This document shows positions 15,722 to 22,937 of a stretch of DNA of 48,662 nucleotides, piece after piece. Within the stretch, counting starts at the first letter, position 1, and every line of letters begins with the position of its first letter. Source of the stretch: Candidatus Caldisaccharidevorator malaysiensis (GTDB taxonomy: Bacteria > Armatimonadota > Fervidibacteria > Fervidibacterales > Fervidibacteraceae). Location: positions 1-48,662 of the forward strand of contig JANXBO010000019.1 in assembly GCA_025057575.1 (NCBI GenBank). The letters are read 5' to 3'. The position numbers and the translations under genes are program-made. Below the pieces are notes generated by a model. It saw only the letters and a program-made list of their open reading frames with translations. It had not been told where the DNA came from and ran no database searches.

Positions 15722-16963
15722 CTAAGGACCAGCGATGGCAATCGCCAACCGATCAGGGAAAATCAGCCGAGAGGCTGCCTCTGCCAGGTCATCTCTCCCG
15801 ATAGGCTCGTAGTGAGCGCGAATTTTGTCGGGGTAGTCCAAGCCCAGACCGAAAAGTTCGCAGGACAACAAGACGCCGGCGATGCCCGCCGAGGTCTCCA
15901 TACTGACCCGCAAACGCCCGACAACGTAGTTCTTCGCATCTTCAATCTCTGAGAAATCAGGAGGTTCTTTAACGATCTTGTTGAGTTCCTGAAGAACCCC
16001 ATCAATGGCTCTGTCAATGTCGTGCGGATTAATGCCCATCCGAACGAAAAAGGGACCCGGTCCTAATCCGGACTGCAAACTCGCACCGACCGCATAAGCC
16101 AAACCCTGATTATCGCGAATCTCCGTAAACAATCGTCCCCATCCGGCGCCCAAAATGGTTGTCAACAGATGAGCGGGATAAAAAAGAGGATCGGTGCGCC
16201 GAACGGACGGATGCCCCATCGTGACCCAGCATTGAGTCCGGTCCGGCAAAACTTGACGCTCTCGGCGCGGCTCGCTCGGCACTGGAGCCTCAGGCACGGC
16301 AGTCAACTCAGAAGAGGGTGTTGTCCAGGATTCAAACGAGCGGAGAGTTAACTCCGCTAACGCCGAAGGGTCTTGATCAGCGACCACAGCAAAGATGGCT
16401 CGACTTGGAAGAACTGTTTCTTGATGACACCGCCAACAAGCCTCTGGAGTCAGGGGTTCAACGGTGTCGGGATGACCCGAGGCAGGTCTATGAAAGGGAT
16501 GCTCTTCTGAGTATGCTAATTGGGCGAAGAGGCGGAACGAGACTTCTTCTGGACGGGTCAGGTCTTGTCGCAGGGAACTGAGAAGCCGGTTCCGTTCTTT
16601 CGCCACCTCCGTTTCTTTAAAAGCCGGTTCCGTCACGATTTCCGCAAGGATGTTCAGGCAATCCTGCAAATCGTCCGGCAAACAGGTCAAGCGTAAGGAA
16701 ATGCCCTCTGAAGTCGCAGACAGGGCAAGATAAGCGCCCCGACTCTCAAGGGCTTCATCAATCTCTTCGGCCGTTCGTCGCTGAGTGCCCTTTCTCATCG
16801 CTCTCACCGTCAGGTTGGTCCGTCCCCATTGGTCGGGAGGATCCAAAAGGTGCCCACCGATGATGAAGCCTTCCAGGTGGGCTAAGGGACAATTGAGGAT
16901 TCTCTTGGCAACGACTCGCAACCCTGTTGCTGCTTGCGTTCGCAGGACATCATTTCCTGCCAC
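15722..16963 (-). CDS. M16 family peptidase homologue without zinc site
   Basis: 413 aa, the usual size of one bacterial M16 (processing-peptidase-like) subunit with two homologous halves. The position of the zinc motif HxxEH is clear from the flanking sequence: GRTNLTVRAMRKGT aligns without gaps to the family pattern GLAHFLEHxxFKGT, so His, Glu and His are replaced by Asn, Val and Arg. The C-terminal-half R/Y substrate-binding region TEIRDNQGLAYAVG is kept. It thus resembles the non-catalytic partner (MPP-alpha type), which needs an active subunit encoded elsewhere; none is adjacent. GTG start with AAAGGGAT upstream. Divergent from the ABC transporter. Confidence 0.85.
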   Translation of the reverse strand: MAGNDVLRTQAATGLRVVAKRILNCPLAHLEGFIIGGHLLDPPDQWGRTNLTVRAMRKGTQRRTAEEIDEALESRGAYLALSATSEGISLRLTCLPDDLQDCLNILAEIVTEPAFKETEVAKERNRLLSSLRQDLTRPEEVSFRLFAQLAYSEEHPFHRPASGHPDTVEPLTPEACWRCHQETVLPSRAIFAVVADQDPSALAELTLRSFESWTTPSSELTAVPEAPVPSEPRRERQVLPDRTQCWVTMGHPSVRRTDPLFYPAHLLTTILGAGWGRLFTEIRDNQGLAYAVGASLQSGLGPGPFFVRMGINPHDIDRAIDGVLQELNKIVKEPPDFSEIEDAKNYVVGRLRVSMETSAGIAGVLLSCELFGLGLDYPDKIRAHYEPIGRDDLAEAASRLIFPDRLAIAIAGP

Positions 16964-17133
16964 AGCATTTCATCCCTTTCTGTTCGGAAATCTATCGTCA
17001 AAGGCTCCTAAAAATGGGCGAGACCTTGCTATGAAGGCTATAATAACGCTTCCTGAGGAGGGGCGAAACTTCCTACGCTCCACCTTGTCTGATAGCAAGG
17101 ACAAAGCCGAAGATGGTGAAGAGGTGATGAAAG

Positions 17134-18909
17134 TTGGACAGTAGTAGCGGCCCAAGTATGTGGCGCAGGTTATTCTCCTACCTGCGCCCTGAATGGCACT
17201 GGGCCATAACGAGTATGATTTTGACCCTCGCAATGACCTACATCAGCCTTCTGCCCCCGACGCTGATGCAAAAGGTCCTAGACGAAGCCATCCCCAAAAA
17301 ATCCGTTGACCTGCTCGTTAAATTGTCAATGGCTCTCTTGGCCATTTACTTGCTGAGCACCCTTCTTTCGGTTCTGAGAACCTACCTAATGTCCTGGCTG
17401 GGTCAGAAGATCCTCGCTCGGATGAGGATGGACCTTTACGCCCACCTCCAGAGGCTTTCCTTAAGTTTCTATGACAGCCATCGGACCGGTCAGTTGATGT
17501 CCCGCATCACTGGTGATGTGGGAACCATGGAAAGTTTTATCGTCCACAGTGTCCAGCAACTGATCGTGGACCTACTGACGGTAGGGGTCATTGGCTATTT
17601 CTTGTTCCGGACAGATGTGCCGTTAGCCCTGATCGGTTTGGCTCCGGCACCGATAATGTTCCTGATGTCCATTAAATACAAAGACCTCGTATTGCCCATC
17701 TACCGGCGCCTTCGCTACGCTTGGGGAGACCTTTCCTCCTTTCTTTCCGACACGCTGGCGGGCGTTCGGGTCGTCAAGGTTTTCAACCAGGAAGGTCAGG
17801 AAGTAGATCGCTTTTGGAAGAAGAACAAGAGAATCTTTGACACCAATATGCGCCACGTGTTTTTATGGTCCGCTTTCTTTCCGGGGATGGGTCTTCTGGG
17901 CAGCATCAGTTTGGTCGCCATCTGGCTTATCGGGGGACGCCAGGTGATGGAAGGAACATTGAGCCTCGGCGTTCTGACGATGATCACCCTCTATCTGCAA
18001 CGCTTCTACGGACCGGTTCACAACCTCGCTCATTTCAACGACATCGTTCAGAGCACGAAAGCGTCGGCAGAGCGAGTGTTTGAGATTTTGGACACCGTCC
18101 CCGACGTCGCCAACAGTCCAGATGCAGTCAAGCCGAACAAAGTTCGGGGGCATCTGATTTTCCGCAATGTCAAGTTCGCCTACCAGGACTCTAAAGAACC
18201 CGTCCTTAAGGGCATCAATCTGGAAATCCGACCGGGCGAAATGCTGGGCATCGTTGGGCACAGCGGTGCCGGAAAGAGCACGCTGGCTGCCTTGATCCCC
18301 CGCTTTTACGATGTCACCGACGGAATCATAGAGTTGGATCGGCTGGATTTGAGAAAATGGGACTTGGCTACCCTCCGTTCTCACATTGGGATGGTGCTTC
18401 AAGACCCTTATTTGTTCCATGCAACCATCAAAGAGAACCTCACCTACGGAAAGCCCGATGCGGATATGATCCAGGTAATGAGGGCGGCGAAGGCTGCCAA
18501 TGCCCATCAGTTCATAATGGATCTGCCTGACGGTTACGATACCTATGTCGGGGAACGAGGGATCCGATTGTCTGGCGGACAGCGGCAAAGAATTTCTATC
18601 GGTCGGGCGCTGTTGAAGGATCCCAAGATTCTCATCCTTGACGAAGCAACCTCGTCAGTGGATAGCGAGAGCGAATACGCCATCCAACAAGCGCTGGACC
18701 GACTTTTGAAAGGCAGGACGACAATTGCGATCGCTCACCGACTCTCCACTCTCCGAAAAGCCGATAAGTTGATCGTTCTGGAAAGCGGTCAAATCGTTGA
18801 GGAAGGGACCCACGAGGAACTGATGGCAGCGAACGGAACTTATCGGCGGCTCGTGGAGATCCAGACCCGGATGAGCGAGAGTCTGTCCGTTCTTTCGGAA
18901 GCGAGGTGA
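17134..18909 (+). CDS. ABC transporter, exporter type (fused permease and ATPase)
   Basis: 591 aa MsbA/BmrA-like half transporter that should act as a dimer to export lipids, peptides or drugs. Six transmembrane segments (about residues 20-330), then the nucleotide-binding domain: Walker A GHSGAGKST, Q-loop VLQDPYLF, signature LSGGQRQR, Walker B ILILDEATS and switch His in AIAHRLST. TTG start chosen because GAGGTGAT lies 7 nt upstream; a later ATG at 17158 has no ribosome-binding site. The stop overlaps the DUF1854 gene as GTGA, so the DUF1854 protein is probably a functional partner. Confidence 0.94.
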   Translation: MDSSSGPSMWRRLFSYLRPEWHWAITSMILTLAMTYISLLPPTLMQKVLDEAIPKKSVDLLVKLSMALLAIYLLSTLLSVLRTYLMSWLGQKILARMRMDLYAHLQRLSLSFYDSHRTGQLMSRITGDVGTMESFIVHSVQQLIVDLLTVGVIGYFLFRTDVPLALIGLAPAPIMFLMSIKYKDLVLPIYRRLRYAWGDLSSFLSDTLAGVRVVKVFNQEGQEVDRFWKKNKRIFDTNMRHVFLWSAFFPGMGLLGSISLVAIWLIGGRQVMEGTLSLGVLTMITLYLQRFYGPVHNLAHFNDIVQSTKASAERVFEILDTVPDVANSPDAVKPNKVRGHLIFRNVKFAYQDSKEPVLKGINLEIRPGEMLGIVGHSGAGKSTLAALIPRFYDVTDGIIELDRLDLRKWDLATLRSHIGMVLQDPYLFHATIKENLTYGKPDADMIQVMRAAKAANAHQFIMDLPDGYDTYVGERGIRLSGGQRQRISIGRALLKDPKILILDEATSSVDSESEYAIQQALDRLLKGRTTIAIAHRLSTLRKADKLIVLESGQIVEEGTHEELMAANGTYRRLVEIQTRMSESLSVLSEAR

Positions 18910-19433
18910 TCCGATTGCGAGAACCCCTCGCAGAAGAGCCGGATATAGAAGTTCGGGTCCTGCCACCCGACCAGATCCGATTCGTTCAACTGCCGGACCA
19001 GCAAATCGTTCTCATCTGGGGTGACCGGGCGATAGCCATTCAAAAGGTCCTCCGCGCCCTCCCCATTAGCGATCCGTGGCGCTACTTGGTCGTTTACGAT
19101 TCCGATGGTGCGGAAGTTGGGGTCATCAAAGACTTCGGCGAATTGGACTCAAAGTCTCAAGAGATTCTCCGTCGGGAACTGGAAGCCCGTTATAAGACCC
19201 TCGTTATCAAGCGGGTTTTGAAAGTGGAGCGGCTCAGTCAATCGGGTCATAGTCGGTGGCAGGTGGAGACCAACGAAGGCATCCACGACATTGTTATCCC
19301 CGGTTCGGATCACATCCATACGTCCCGATACCCGAGGATATTCCTTAGGAGCGCCGATAGTCAGAGATATGAAATTCCTGACTTTGAAGCCTTGGACATC
19401 CACAGTCGGAGGGTTGCCCGTGATTTTCTGTGA
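18906..19433 (+). CDS. DUF1854 family protein
   Basis: 175 aa soluble protein of the DUF1854 family, recognised from its order of motifs: an N-terminal strand-rich part, FGELDSKSQEILRRELEARY, then VLKVERLS ... WQVETNEG and the C-terminal DIVIPGSDHIH...YEIPDFEALD. In other bacteria this family is encoded right after an exporter-type ABC transporter, as here, and some such pairs have been annotated as cyanophycin-associated; no cyanophycin synthetase is present in this window. Role unknown; the 4-bp overlap implies coupled synthesis with the transporter, perhaps as a cytoplasmic regulator or adaptor. Confidence 0.85.
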   Translation: MIRLREPLAEEPDIEVRVLPPDQIRFVQLPDQQIVLIWGDRAIAIQKVLRALPISDPWRYLVVYDSDGAEVGVIKDFGELDSKSQEILRRELEARYKTLVIKRVLKVERLSQSGHSRWQVETNEGIHDIVIPGSDHIHTSRYPRIFLRSADSQRYEIPDFEALDIHSRRVARDFL

Positions 19434-19589
19434 TCCAGGTGGCTGGCTTTAGCGCTCTGCAGTTCCCATTTGCTGGAATTAAGAGGATGACACCTTTGAA
19501 GCGATTGCTGGATAGAACGCTCTGACCCCCTCTGGTTTGCTTTCTTTGCTGCCCCCTTCCGGGTTCTTCTATTAGTCTTTAAGTCAACT

Positions 19590-19620
19590 AAAAAAAGAGC
19601 GGGTCCCTATGGACCCGCTC
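19590..19620 (-). terminator. Intrinsic terminator after the Flp pilin genes
   Basis: Perfect 10-bp stem GAGCGGGTCC (19597-19606) / GGACCCGCTC (19611-19620) with a 4-nt loop, followed on the minus strand by seven T residues (A-run 19590-19596). It ends the pilin transcript about 40 bp after the last stop. There is no T-run for the plus strand. Confidence 0.93.
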
Positions 19621-19662
19621 CCCATGGTCTTCCGCTGCCACACTGGCAACAAAAAGGCGTTC

Positions 19663-19818
19663 CTACGGCAGGGTGTTGTTAACCCTGTTGAAGGTGTTGG
19701 CAACGCGGCGTCCGAGAATGGTCAAGGCGGCGATCACCACCAGGGCGACCAGCGCCACCAGAAGACCATACTCCACGAGGGTCTGCCCGTCTTCCTCCCT
19801 CAGCAACCTGGTCAACAT
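19663..19818 (-). CDS. flp: Flp/Fap-type pilin, copy 1
   Basis: 51-aa prepilin. The N-terminal leader MLTRLLREEDG ends in glycine and is followed by QTLVEY, which places the conserved Glu+5 and Tyr+6 of the Flp class right after the cleavage site; then comes one hydrophobic helix GLLVALVALVVIAALTILG and a short polar tail ending NNTLP. It should be processed by a TadV/PilD-type peptidase and assembled into tight-adherence pili by the Tad machine, none of which is encoded in this window. ATG at 19818 is served by AAGGAGGTGA about 10 nt upstream; an earlier ATG at 19825 is out of frame. It has its own consensus-like promoter and a strong terminator. Confidence 0.92.
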   Translation of the reverse strand: MLTRLLREEDGQTLVEYGLLVALVALVVIAALTILGRRVANTFNRVNNTLP

Positions 19819-19863
19819 GCTCCATTCACCTCCTTTCCTGCAGTCTACTTCCCTTGCAATAAC

Positions 19864-19892
19864 AGTTTACCACATCTTGCTTGTTGTGTCAA
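19864..19892 (-). promoter_or_regulatory. Sigma-70-type promoter for flp copy 1
   Basis: Minus-strand TTGACA (19887-19892), 17-bp spacer, TAAACT (19864-19869, 4 of 6 matches). It lies about 45 bp before the flp1 start, so this copy can be expressed independently of the two upstream copies. Confidence 0.7.
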
Positions 19893-19978
19893 GATTCTTA
19901 GCCCGTTAATGTCCGGCAGTTCAGTGTCGTCTCCGACCTAAGCCCTTGGGGCATAGGGAGCCTGTCACCCAGCCGCGG

Positions 19979-20140
19979 CTAAGTTGGCAGAGTGTTGTTC
20001 ACGGTGTTAAAGGTGTTCGCAATTCTCCTTCCGAGGATGGTCAGGGCAGCGATGACGACAAGCGCAATCAAGGCGACGAGAAGCCCATACTCTACCAGGG
20101 TTTGTCCGTCCTCTTCCCAAAGCAGCCTTCTGATGGTCAC
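19979..20140 (-). CDS. flp: Flp/Fap-type pilin, copy 2
   Basis: 53-aa prepilin with leader MTIRRLLWEEDG, the processing motif QTLVEY and the helix GLLVALIALVVIAALTILG, then GRRIANTFN and tail NNTLPT. GTG start with an AAGGGGGG ribosome-binding site 9 nt upstream; an in-frame TTG three codons earlier touches the ribosome-binding site and is less likely. It differs from copies 1 and 3 mainly in the leader (Trp, Ile) and at many silent sites, so it diverged earlier than they did from each other. Predicted role is a Tad pilus subunit. Confidence 0.9.
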   Translation of the reverse strand: MTIRRLLWEEDGQTLVEYGLLVALIALVVIAALTILGRRIANTFNTVNNTLPT

Positions 20141-20201
20141 TTGTGCCAACCCCCCTTCTCTGCTCGCTCTATAATTTTAACCAAATTTATATTTTAGACG
20201 A

Positions 20202-20228
20202 GGGAGCAGACGAGACTTGCCTGCTCCC
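20202..20228 (-). other. Stem-loop between flp copies 3 and 2
   Basis: GGGAGCAG (20202-20209) pairs with CTGCTCCC (20221-20228) around an 11-nt loop. On the minus strand it follows the flp3 stop by about 40 nt. There is no T-tract, only an A/T-rich stretch, so it may be a weak terminator or an mRNA-stabilising hairpin. Confidence 0.45.
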
Positions 20229-20268
20229 CACGCCCTCTGGCATCCATCCCGATGACGAAACATTTCGG

Positions 20269-20424
20269 CTAAGGCAGGGTGTTGTTGACAGTGTTGAAAG
20301 TGTTGGAGACTCTGCGTCCCAGGATCGTCAATGCGGCGATCACCACCAGGGCGACCAGCGCCGCCAGAAGACCATACTCCACGAGGGTCTGCCCGTCTTC
20401 CTCCCTCAACAACCTGGTCAACAT
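20269..20424 (-). CDS. flp: Flp/Fap-type pilin, copy 3
   Basis: 51-aa prepilin almost identical to copy 1: leader MLTRLLREEDG, QTLVEY motif, helix GLLAALVALVVIAALTILG, tail NTVNNTLP. ATG at 20424 has AGGAGGTGAG about 8 nt upstream. It lies 72 bp downstream of divIVA on the same strand and could be read from that transcript; a TTGACG about 60 nt upstream may be a -35 box but no good -10 follows. It is the first of three tandem pilin genes. Confidence 0.91.
   Translation of the reverse strand: MLTRLLREEDGQTLVEYGLLAALVALVVIAALTILGRRVSNTFNTVNNTLP
20347..20424 (-). repeat. Near-identical DNA shared with 19741-19818
   Basis: The 5' halves of flp3 (20347-20424) and flp1 (19741-19818) differ at only two positions over 78 nt, and at three over about 98 nt, while flp2 differs at many silent sites. 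This indicates a recent duplication or gene conversion between the outer copies. Confidence 0.85.
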
Positions 20425-20496
20425 TTCCGGTCTCACCTCCTTGCCCCAAGATTAACGCCTTCACTCCCTATTTTCTGCCACAAAAATTCACCATCG

Positions 20497-20925
20497 TCAA
20501 GAGTCGGGATCACCAGCCGACCGTCGGTCCAGCAACGCCAGATACGAGTGGATCAAGGCACGGACTTCTGCTTCCAACCGGGCTTTCAGCTGCTCTGTCT
20601 CCATTGCTTGCTGCTTCAGGCGCTGGGCTTCCATTCGTGCCTGACTGACGATTAACTCCGCCTCTTTTTGTGCCAGTTTTTTAGCATCGTCGGCTGCCTT
20701 TTCCGCCAAGACCAGAGCGTCTCTGATGTGCTGCTCAAGGTTCTGGTAATCTTGCAACTGCAGGCGCAAGCGTTCTACCTCTTCTTGAAGGCGATTATTT
20801 TCGTCAAGAAGATAAGCCAGAGCCTCGCTGACCTCTTTGATGAACCGATGAATCTCTTTGACAGAATAACCAAAGAGAGTCCTTCGGAAGCGCCGCCGAA
20901 GAATTTCAACAGGCGTGAGCGGCAC
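20497..20925 (-). CDS. divIVA: DivIVA domain protein
   Basis: 142-aa coiled-coil protein that binds curved membrane at poles and septa and recruits division or envelope proteins. The N-terminal membrane-binding domain begins PLTPVEILRRRFRRTLFGYSVKEIHRFI, followed by a long heptad-rich coiled coil (about residues 35-135, LLDENNRLQEEVERLRLQLQ and on). I chose GTG at 20925 because GAGGTG lies 6 nt upstream and the product then starts MPLTP as in the family; another GTG at 20934 lacks a ribosome-binding site. It follows sepF by 37 bp. Confidence 0.88.
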   Translation of the reverse strand: MPLTPVEILRRRFRRTLFGYSVKEIHRFIKEVSEALAYLLDENNRLQEEVERLRLQLQDYQNLEQHIRDALVLAEKAADDAKKLAQKEAELIVSQARMEAQRLKQQAMETEQLKARLEAEVRALIHSYLALLDRRSAGDPDS

Positions 20926-20962
20926 CTTGGACACCTCGGCGGATCGTGACCATCATCTTTTT

Positions 20963-21403
20963 TTAGACTTTGACGGGAACCTCGTGGGATCCTTCGGCAA
21001 CATCCCCCAGACCGGCGAAAAGGCGGGTGATGGCTCTCACAGCCGTTTCGTCACCAGGACCGGCCATATCGTAGGGGAGGAAAAGAAAAAGCCTCTTACC
21101 AATTTCGTAAATGCTGCCCCTGCAAGCGAACGCGACGCCCGCCATCACATCCAAAATCCTTTGCCCCTTACTGCCATCAATGTGCTGGAGGTTCAAAACG
21201 ACAGCGGATCCGGCGATCAAGGACTCAGCGCCCCGAGCAGCATCGTCCAACCGTCTGGGGACAACGACGACAACGGTCGCTCGTTTCTCTTTGGCGACCC
21301 GCCACTTAAGGAAAACCCCTTTTTCTCTCGGCGGCAAGGGAACTCCTTCCTCTTGGTCTGTTGTCACTGTCCCGTAGCCGAACAGACCGGTCAACCACTT
21401 CAT
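20963..21403 (-). CDS. sepF: Cell division protein SepF
   Basis: 146 aa. The core from about residue 40 onward (VVVVVPRRLDDAARGAESLIAG, VVLNLQHIDGSKGQRILDVMAGV, FACRGSIYEIGKRLFLFLP) matches SepF, the FtsZ-bundling membrane anchor of the Z-ring. The N-terminus MKWLTGLFGYG is short and amphipathic as expected for the membrane-binding helix. The ATG overlaps the TGA of the YggS gene (ATGA). The yggS-sepF-divIVA order is conserved in Gram-positives, cyanobacteria and related lineages, usually near ftsZ and a YggT gene, which are not in the window. Confidence 0.93.
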   Translation of the reverse strand: MKWLTGLFGYGTVTTDQEEGVPLPPREKGVFLKWRVAKEKRATVVVVVPRRLDDAARGAESLIAGSAVVLNLQHIDGSKGQRILDVMAGVAFACRGSIYEIGKRLFLFLPYDMAGPGDETAVRAITRLFAGLGDVAEGSHEVPVKV

Positions 21404-22140
21404 CGCCTTGGCACCTCTTTAACAAGGACAGGGCGGGGTCCAAAAAGAGCCGTTCCGATCCGAACCATCGTTGCCCCTTCCTCTATGGCGACCTCAAAGT
21501 CTTGGCTCATTCCCATTGAAAGGTGAGGAAGAGCCAGCCCCAATTGATCTTGAATCCTGTCCCTCAGTTTCCTGAGTTCTCGGTAAAAAAGCCGGGACAT
21601 TTCGGCATCCGGATGGTAGGGTGGGATGGTCATCAACCCAACAAGCCGTAGCGATGGCAACTTGGCTACCTTCTCGGCGAGGGAAAGCACCCCCATCCTG
21701 TCAACTCCACTCTTCGTTGCCTCTCCCCCCAAATTCACCTCTATTAGACACTCCAGCACCCTTTGGTTCTGCTCGGCTCGTCGGCTTAGTTCTTCGGCTA
21801 AAGTCAACCGATCCAAAGAATGAATCGTTTGGCAGAAACGAGCCACCACTTTGGCTTTATTGGTCTGAAGGGCACCGATAAAGTGCCAGCGCACCTGATG
21901 ACCGATTTGCTGAAATTTTGCCCACGCTTCTTGAGCGTAATTCTCGCCAATATCGGTCAACCCGCACTGGATGGCTACTTTGATGACTTCTACCGGCACC
22001 GATTTGGTTGCCCCAATGAGAAGAATCTCCTCGGGTTTCCTTCCGGCACGAAGGGCAGCCGCCGTGATCCTTTCTCTCACCCGCTGCAGAGCCTGCCCGA
22101 TGGTGGCATTTCCTGGCGACTTTACCTCCATTGGCTTCAT
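21400..22140 (-). CDS. YggS/PLPBP family pyridoxal-phosphate homeostasis protein
   Basis: 246 aa, alanine-racemase-like single-domain PLP-binding protein with no known catalytic activity; family members regulate vitamin B6 and amino-acid pools. The PLP lysine is in LIGATKSVP, then IGENYAQE, WHFIGALQTNK, HSLDRLTLAEEL, SMGMSQDFEVAIEEGATMVRIGTALFG. ATG at 22140 is preceded by GGGAAGT about 9 nt upstream, inside the end of the HAD gene; a TTG at 22173 would overlap that gene by 26 bp. Coupled to sepF by a 4-bp overlap. Confidence 0.92.
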   Translation of the reverse strand: MKPMEVKSPGNATIGQALQRVRERITAAALRAGRKPEEILLIGATKSVPVEVIKVAIQCGLTDIGENYAQEAWAKFQQIGHQVRWHFIGALQTNKAKVVARFCQTIHSLDRLTLAEELSRRAEQNQRVLECLIEVNLGGEATKSGVDRMGVLSLAEKVAKLPSLRLVGLMTIPPYHPDAEMSRLFYRELRKLRDRIQDQLGLALPHLSMGMSQDFEVAIEEGATMVRIGTALFGPRPVLVKEVPRR

Positions 22141-22147
22141 CTGGCAC

Positions 22148-22858
22148 TTACTTCCCAAAAAAGGTTTTGTCAATGAGCCTCCAAGTCTCCTCCTTAAGCA
22201 AGTCCTTTAACTGGCTCAAGACGATTTGCCCGTCCGGAAAAGCCGATGGAGGAAAATAAGTAGCAATCGCAACCGACGGCATCCCCGCACGACGGGCGGC
22301 TTCTATCCCAGGAAGAGCATCTTCCACGACCAGGCACTGTCCCTGTTGAATGTCGGTGTTTGTAGCCTCTCGGATCCGGCGCCAGGCTAGCAGATAGGGT
22401 TCGGGGTCTGGCTTGCCTTTTGTCACATCATCTTGACCGACGACGGTAACGAAGGCATTTTGGATTTGATGATATTGCAAGATGGGGATAATCTGGTGGC
22501 GGAAGGCACCAGAAGCGATCGCCAGATAATAGGTCTTGTGCAGTTCTCTAATGACCTCTGTTAAGCCTTCGGCAACGATGATCCCGTGAGGAAGTTCTTC
22601 GTCAAAGATTTGGGTTTTCCTTCTCAAAAGGGTATCTACGGCTGCTGGGCTATGGTCCAGACCGCTTCTTTTCAGGCTTTCCTGGGCAGTGACTTTGTCG
22701 GGAACGCCAATAAAATTGGCGGCATAGTCGGACCAGTCCATTTGCCCGCCCATCTCCTGTAATGCTTTGGCAAAGGCTTTGTAGTGGAGGAACTCGCTGA
22801 TCACCAGAACACCGTCAAAGTCAAAAATAATGGCTTTGACATTTTTTGACCTTTCCAT
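22148..22858 (-). CDS. HAD-IA family phosphatase/phosphomutase-like protein
   Basis: 236 aa. Motif I FDFDGVLV (both Asp present), motif II IASGA, motif III Lys in VTKGKPDPEPY and motif IV VVEDALPGIEAA match subfamily IA, beta-phosphoglucomutase/phosphoglycolate-phosphatase branch. The cap is helical (about residues 25-90). Substrate cannot be assigned. ATG at 22858 was chosen: GGTGG lies 6-8 nt upstream and the product starts directly before motif I; 26 further upstream codons are open but unlike the family. It heads the yggS-sepF-divIVA run. Confidence 0.88.
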   Translation of the reverse strand: MERSKNVKAIIFDFDGVLVISEFLHYKAFAKALQEMGGQMDWSDYAANFIGVPDKVTAQESLKRSGLDHSPAAVDTLLRRKTQIFDEELPHGIIVAEGLTEVIRELHKTYYLAIASGAFRHQIIPILQYHQIQNAFVTVVGQDDVTKGKPDPEPYLLAWRRIREATNTDIQQGQCLVVEDALPGIEAARRAGMPSVAIATYFPPSAFPDGQIVLSQLKDLLKEETWRLIDKTFFGK

Positions 22859-22881
22859 TTGTTGCCACCTGGTAAGACAGA

Positions 22882-22911
22882 ATTTTAGGTTGAGATGAGT
22901 GTTTCTGTCGC
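22882..22911 (-). promoter_or_regulatory. Possible promoter for the HAD-yggS-sepF-divIVA run
   Basis: Minus-strand GCGACA (22906-22911; 4 of 6 to TTGACA), 18-bp spacer, TAAAAT (22882-22887; 5 of 6 to TATAAT), in the 79-bp gap divergent to trpE. Sequence match only. Confidence 0.4.
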
Positions 22912-22937
22912 CAGGGGTGAAGGAGGCTTTCGTCATC

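Noticed and set aside
16785..17144. 119-aa open frame between the M16 and ABC transporter genes
   Set aside because: Mostly antisense to the M16 gene, with no family resemblance; the ABC ribosome-binding site lies inside its end.
17863..18588. 241-aa open frame antisense to the ABC transporter
   Set aside because: Product of codon bias; overlaps conserved ATPase motifs on the other strand.
20177..20464. A 95-aa open frame over the third pilin gene
   Set aside because: It runs in another frame of the same DNA; the 51-aa frame has the prepilin motif, a spaced Shine-Dalgarno and conserved copies, so the longer frame is a shadow.
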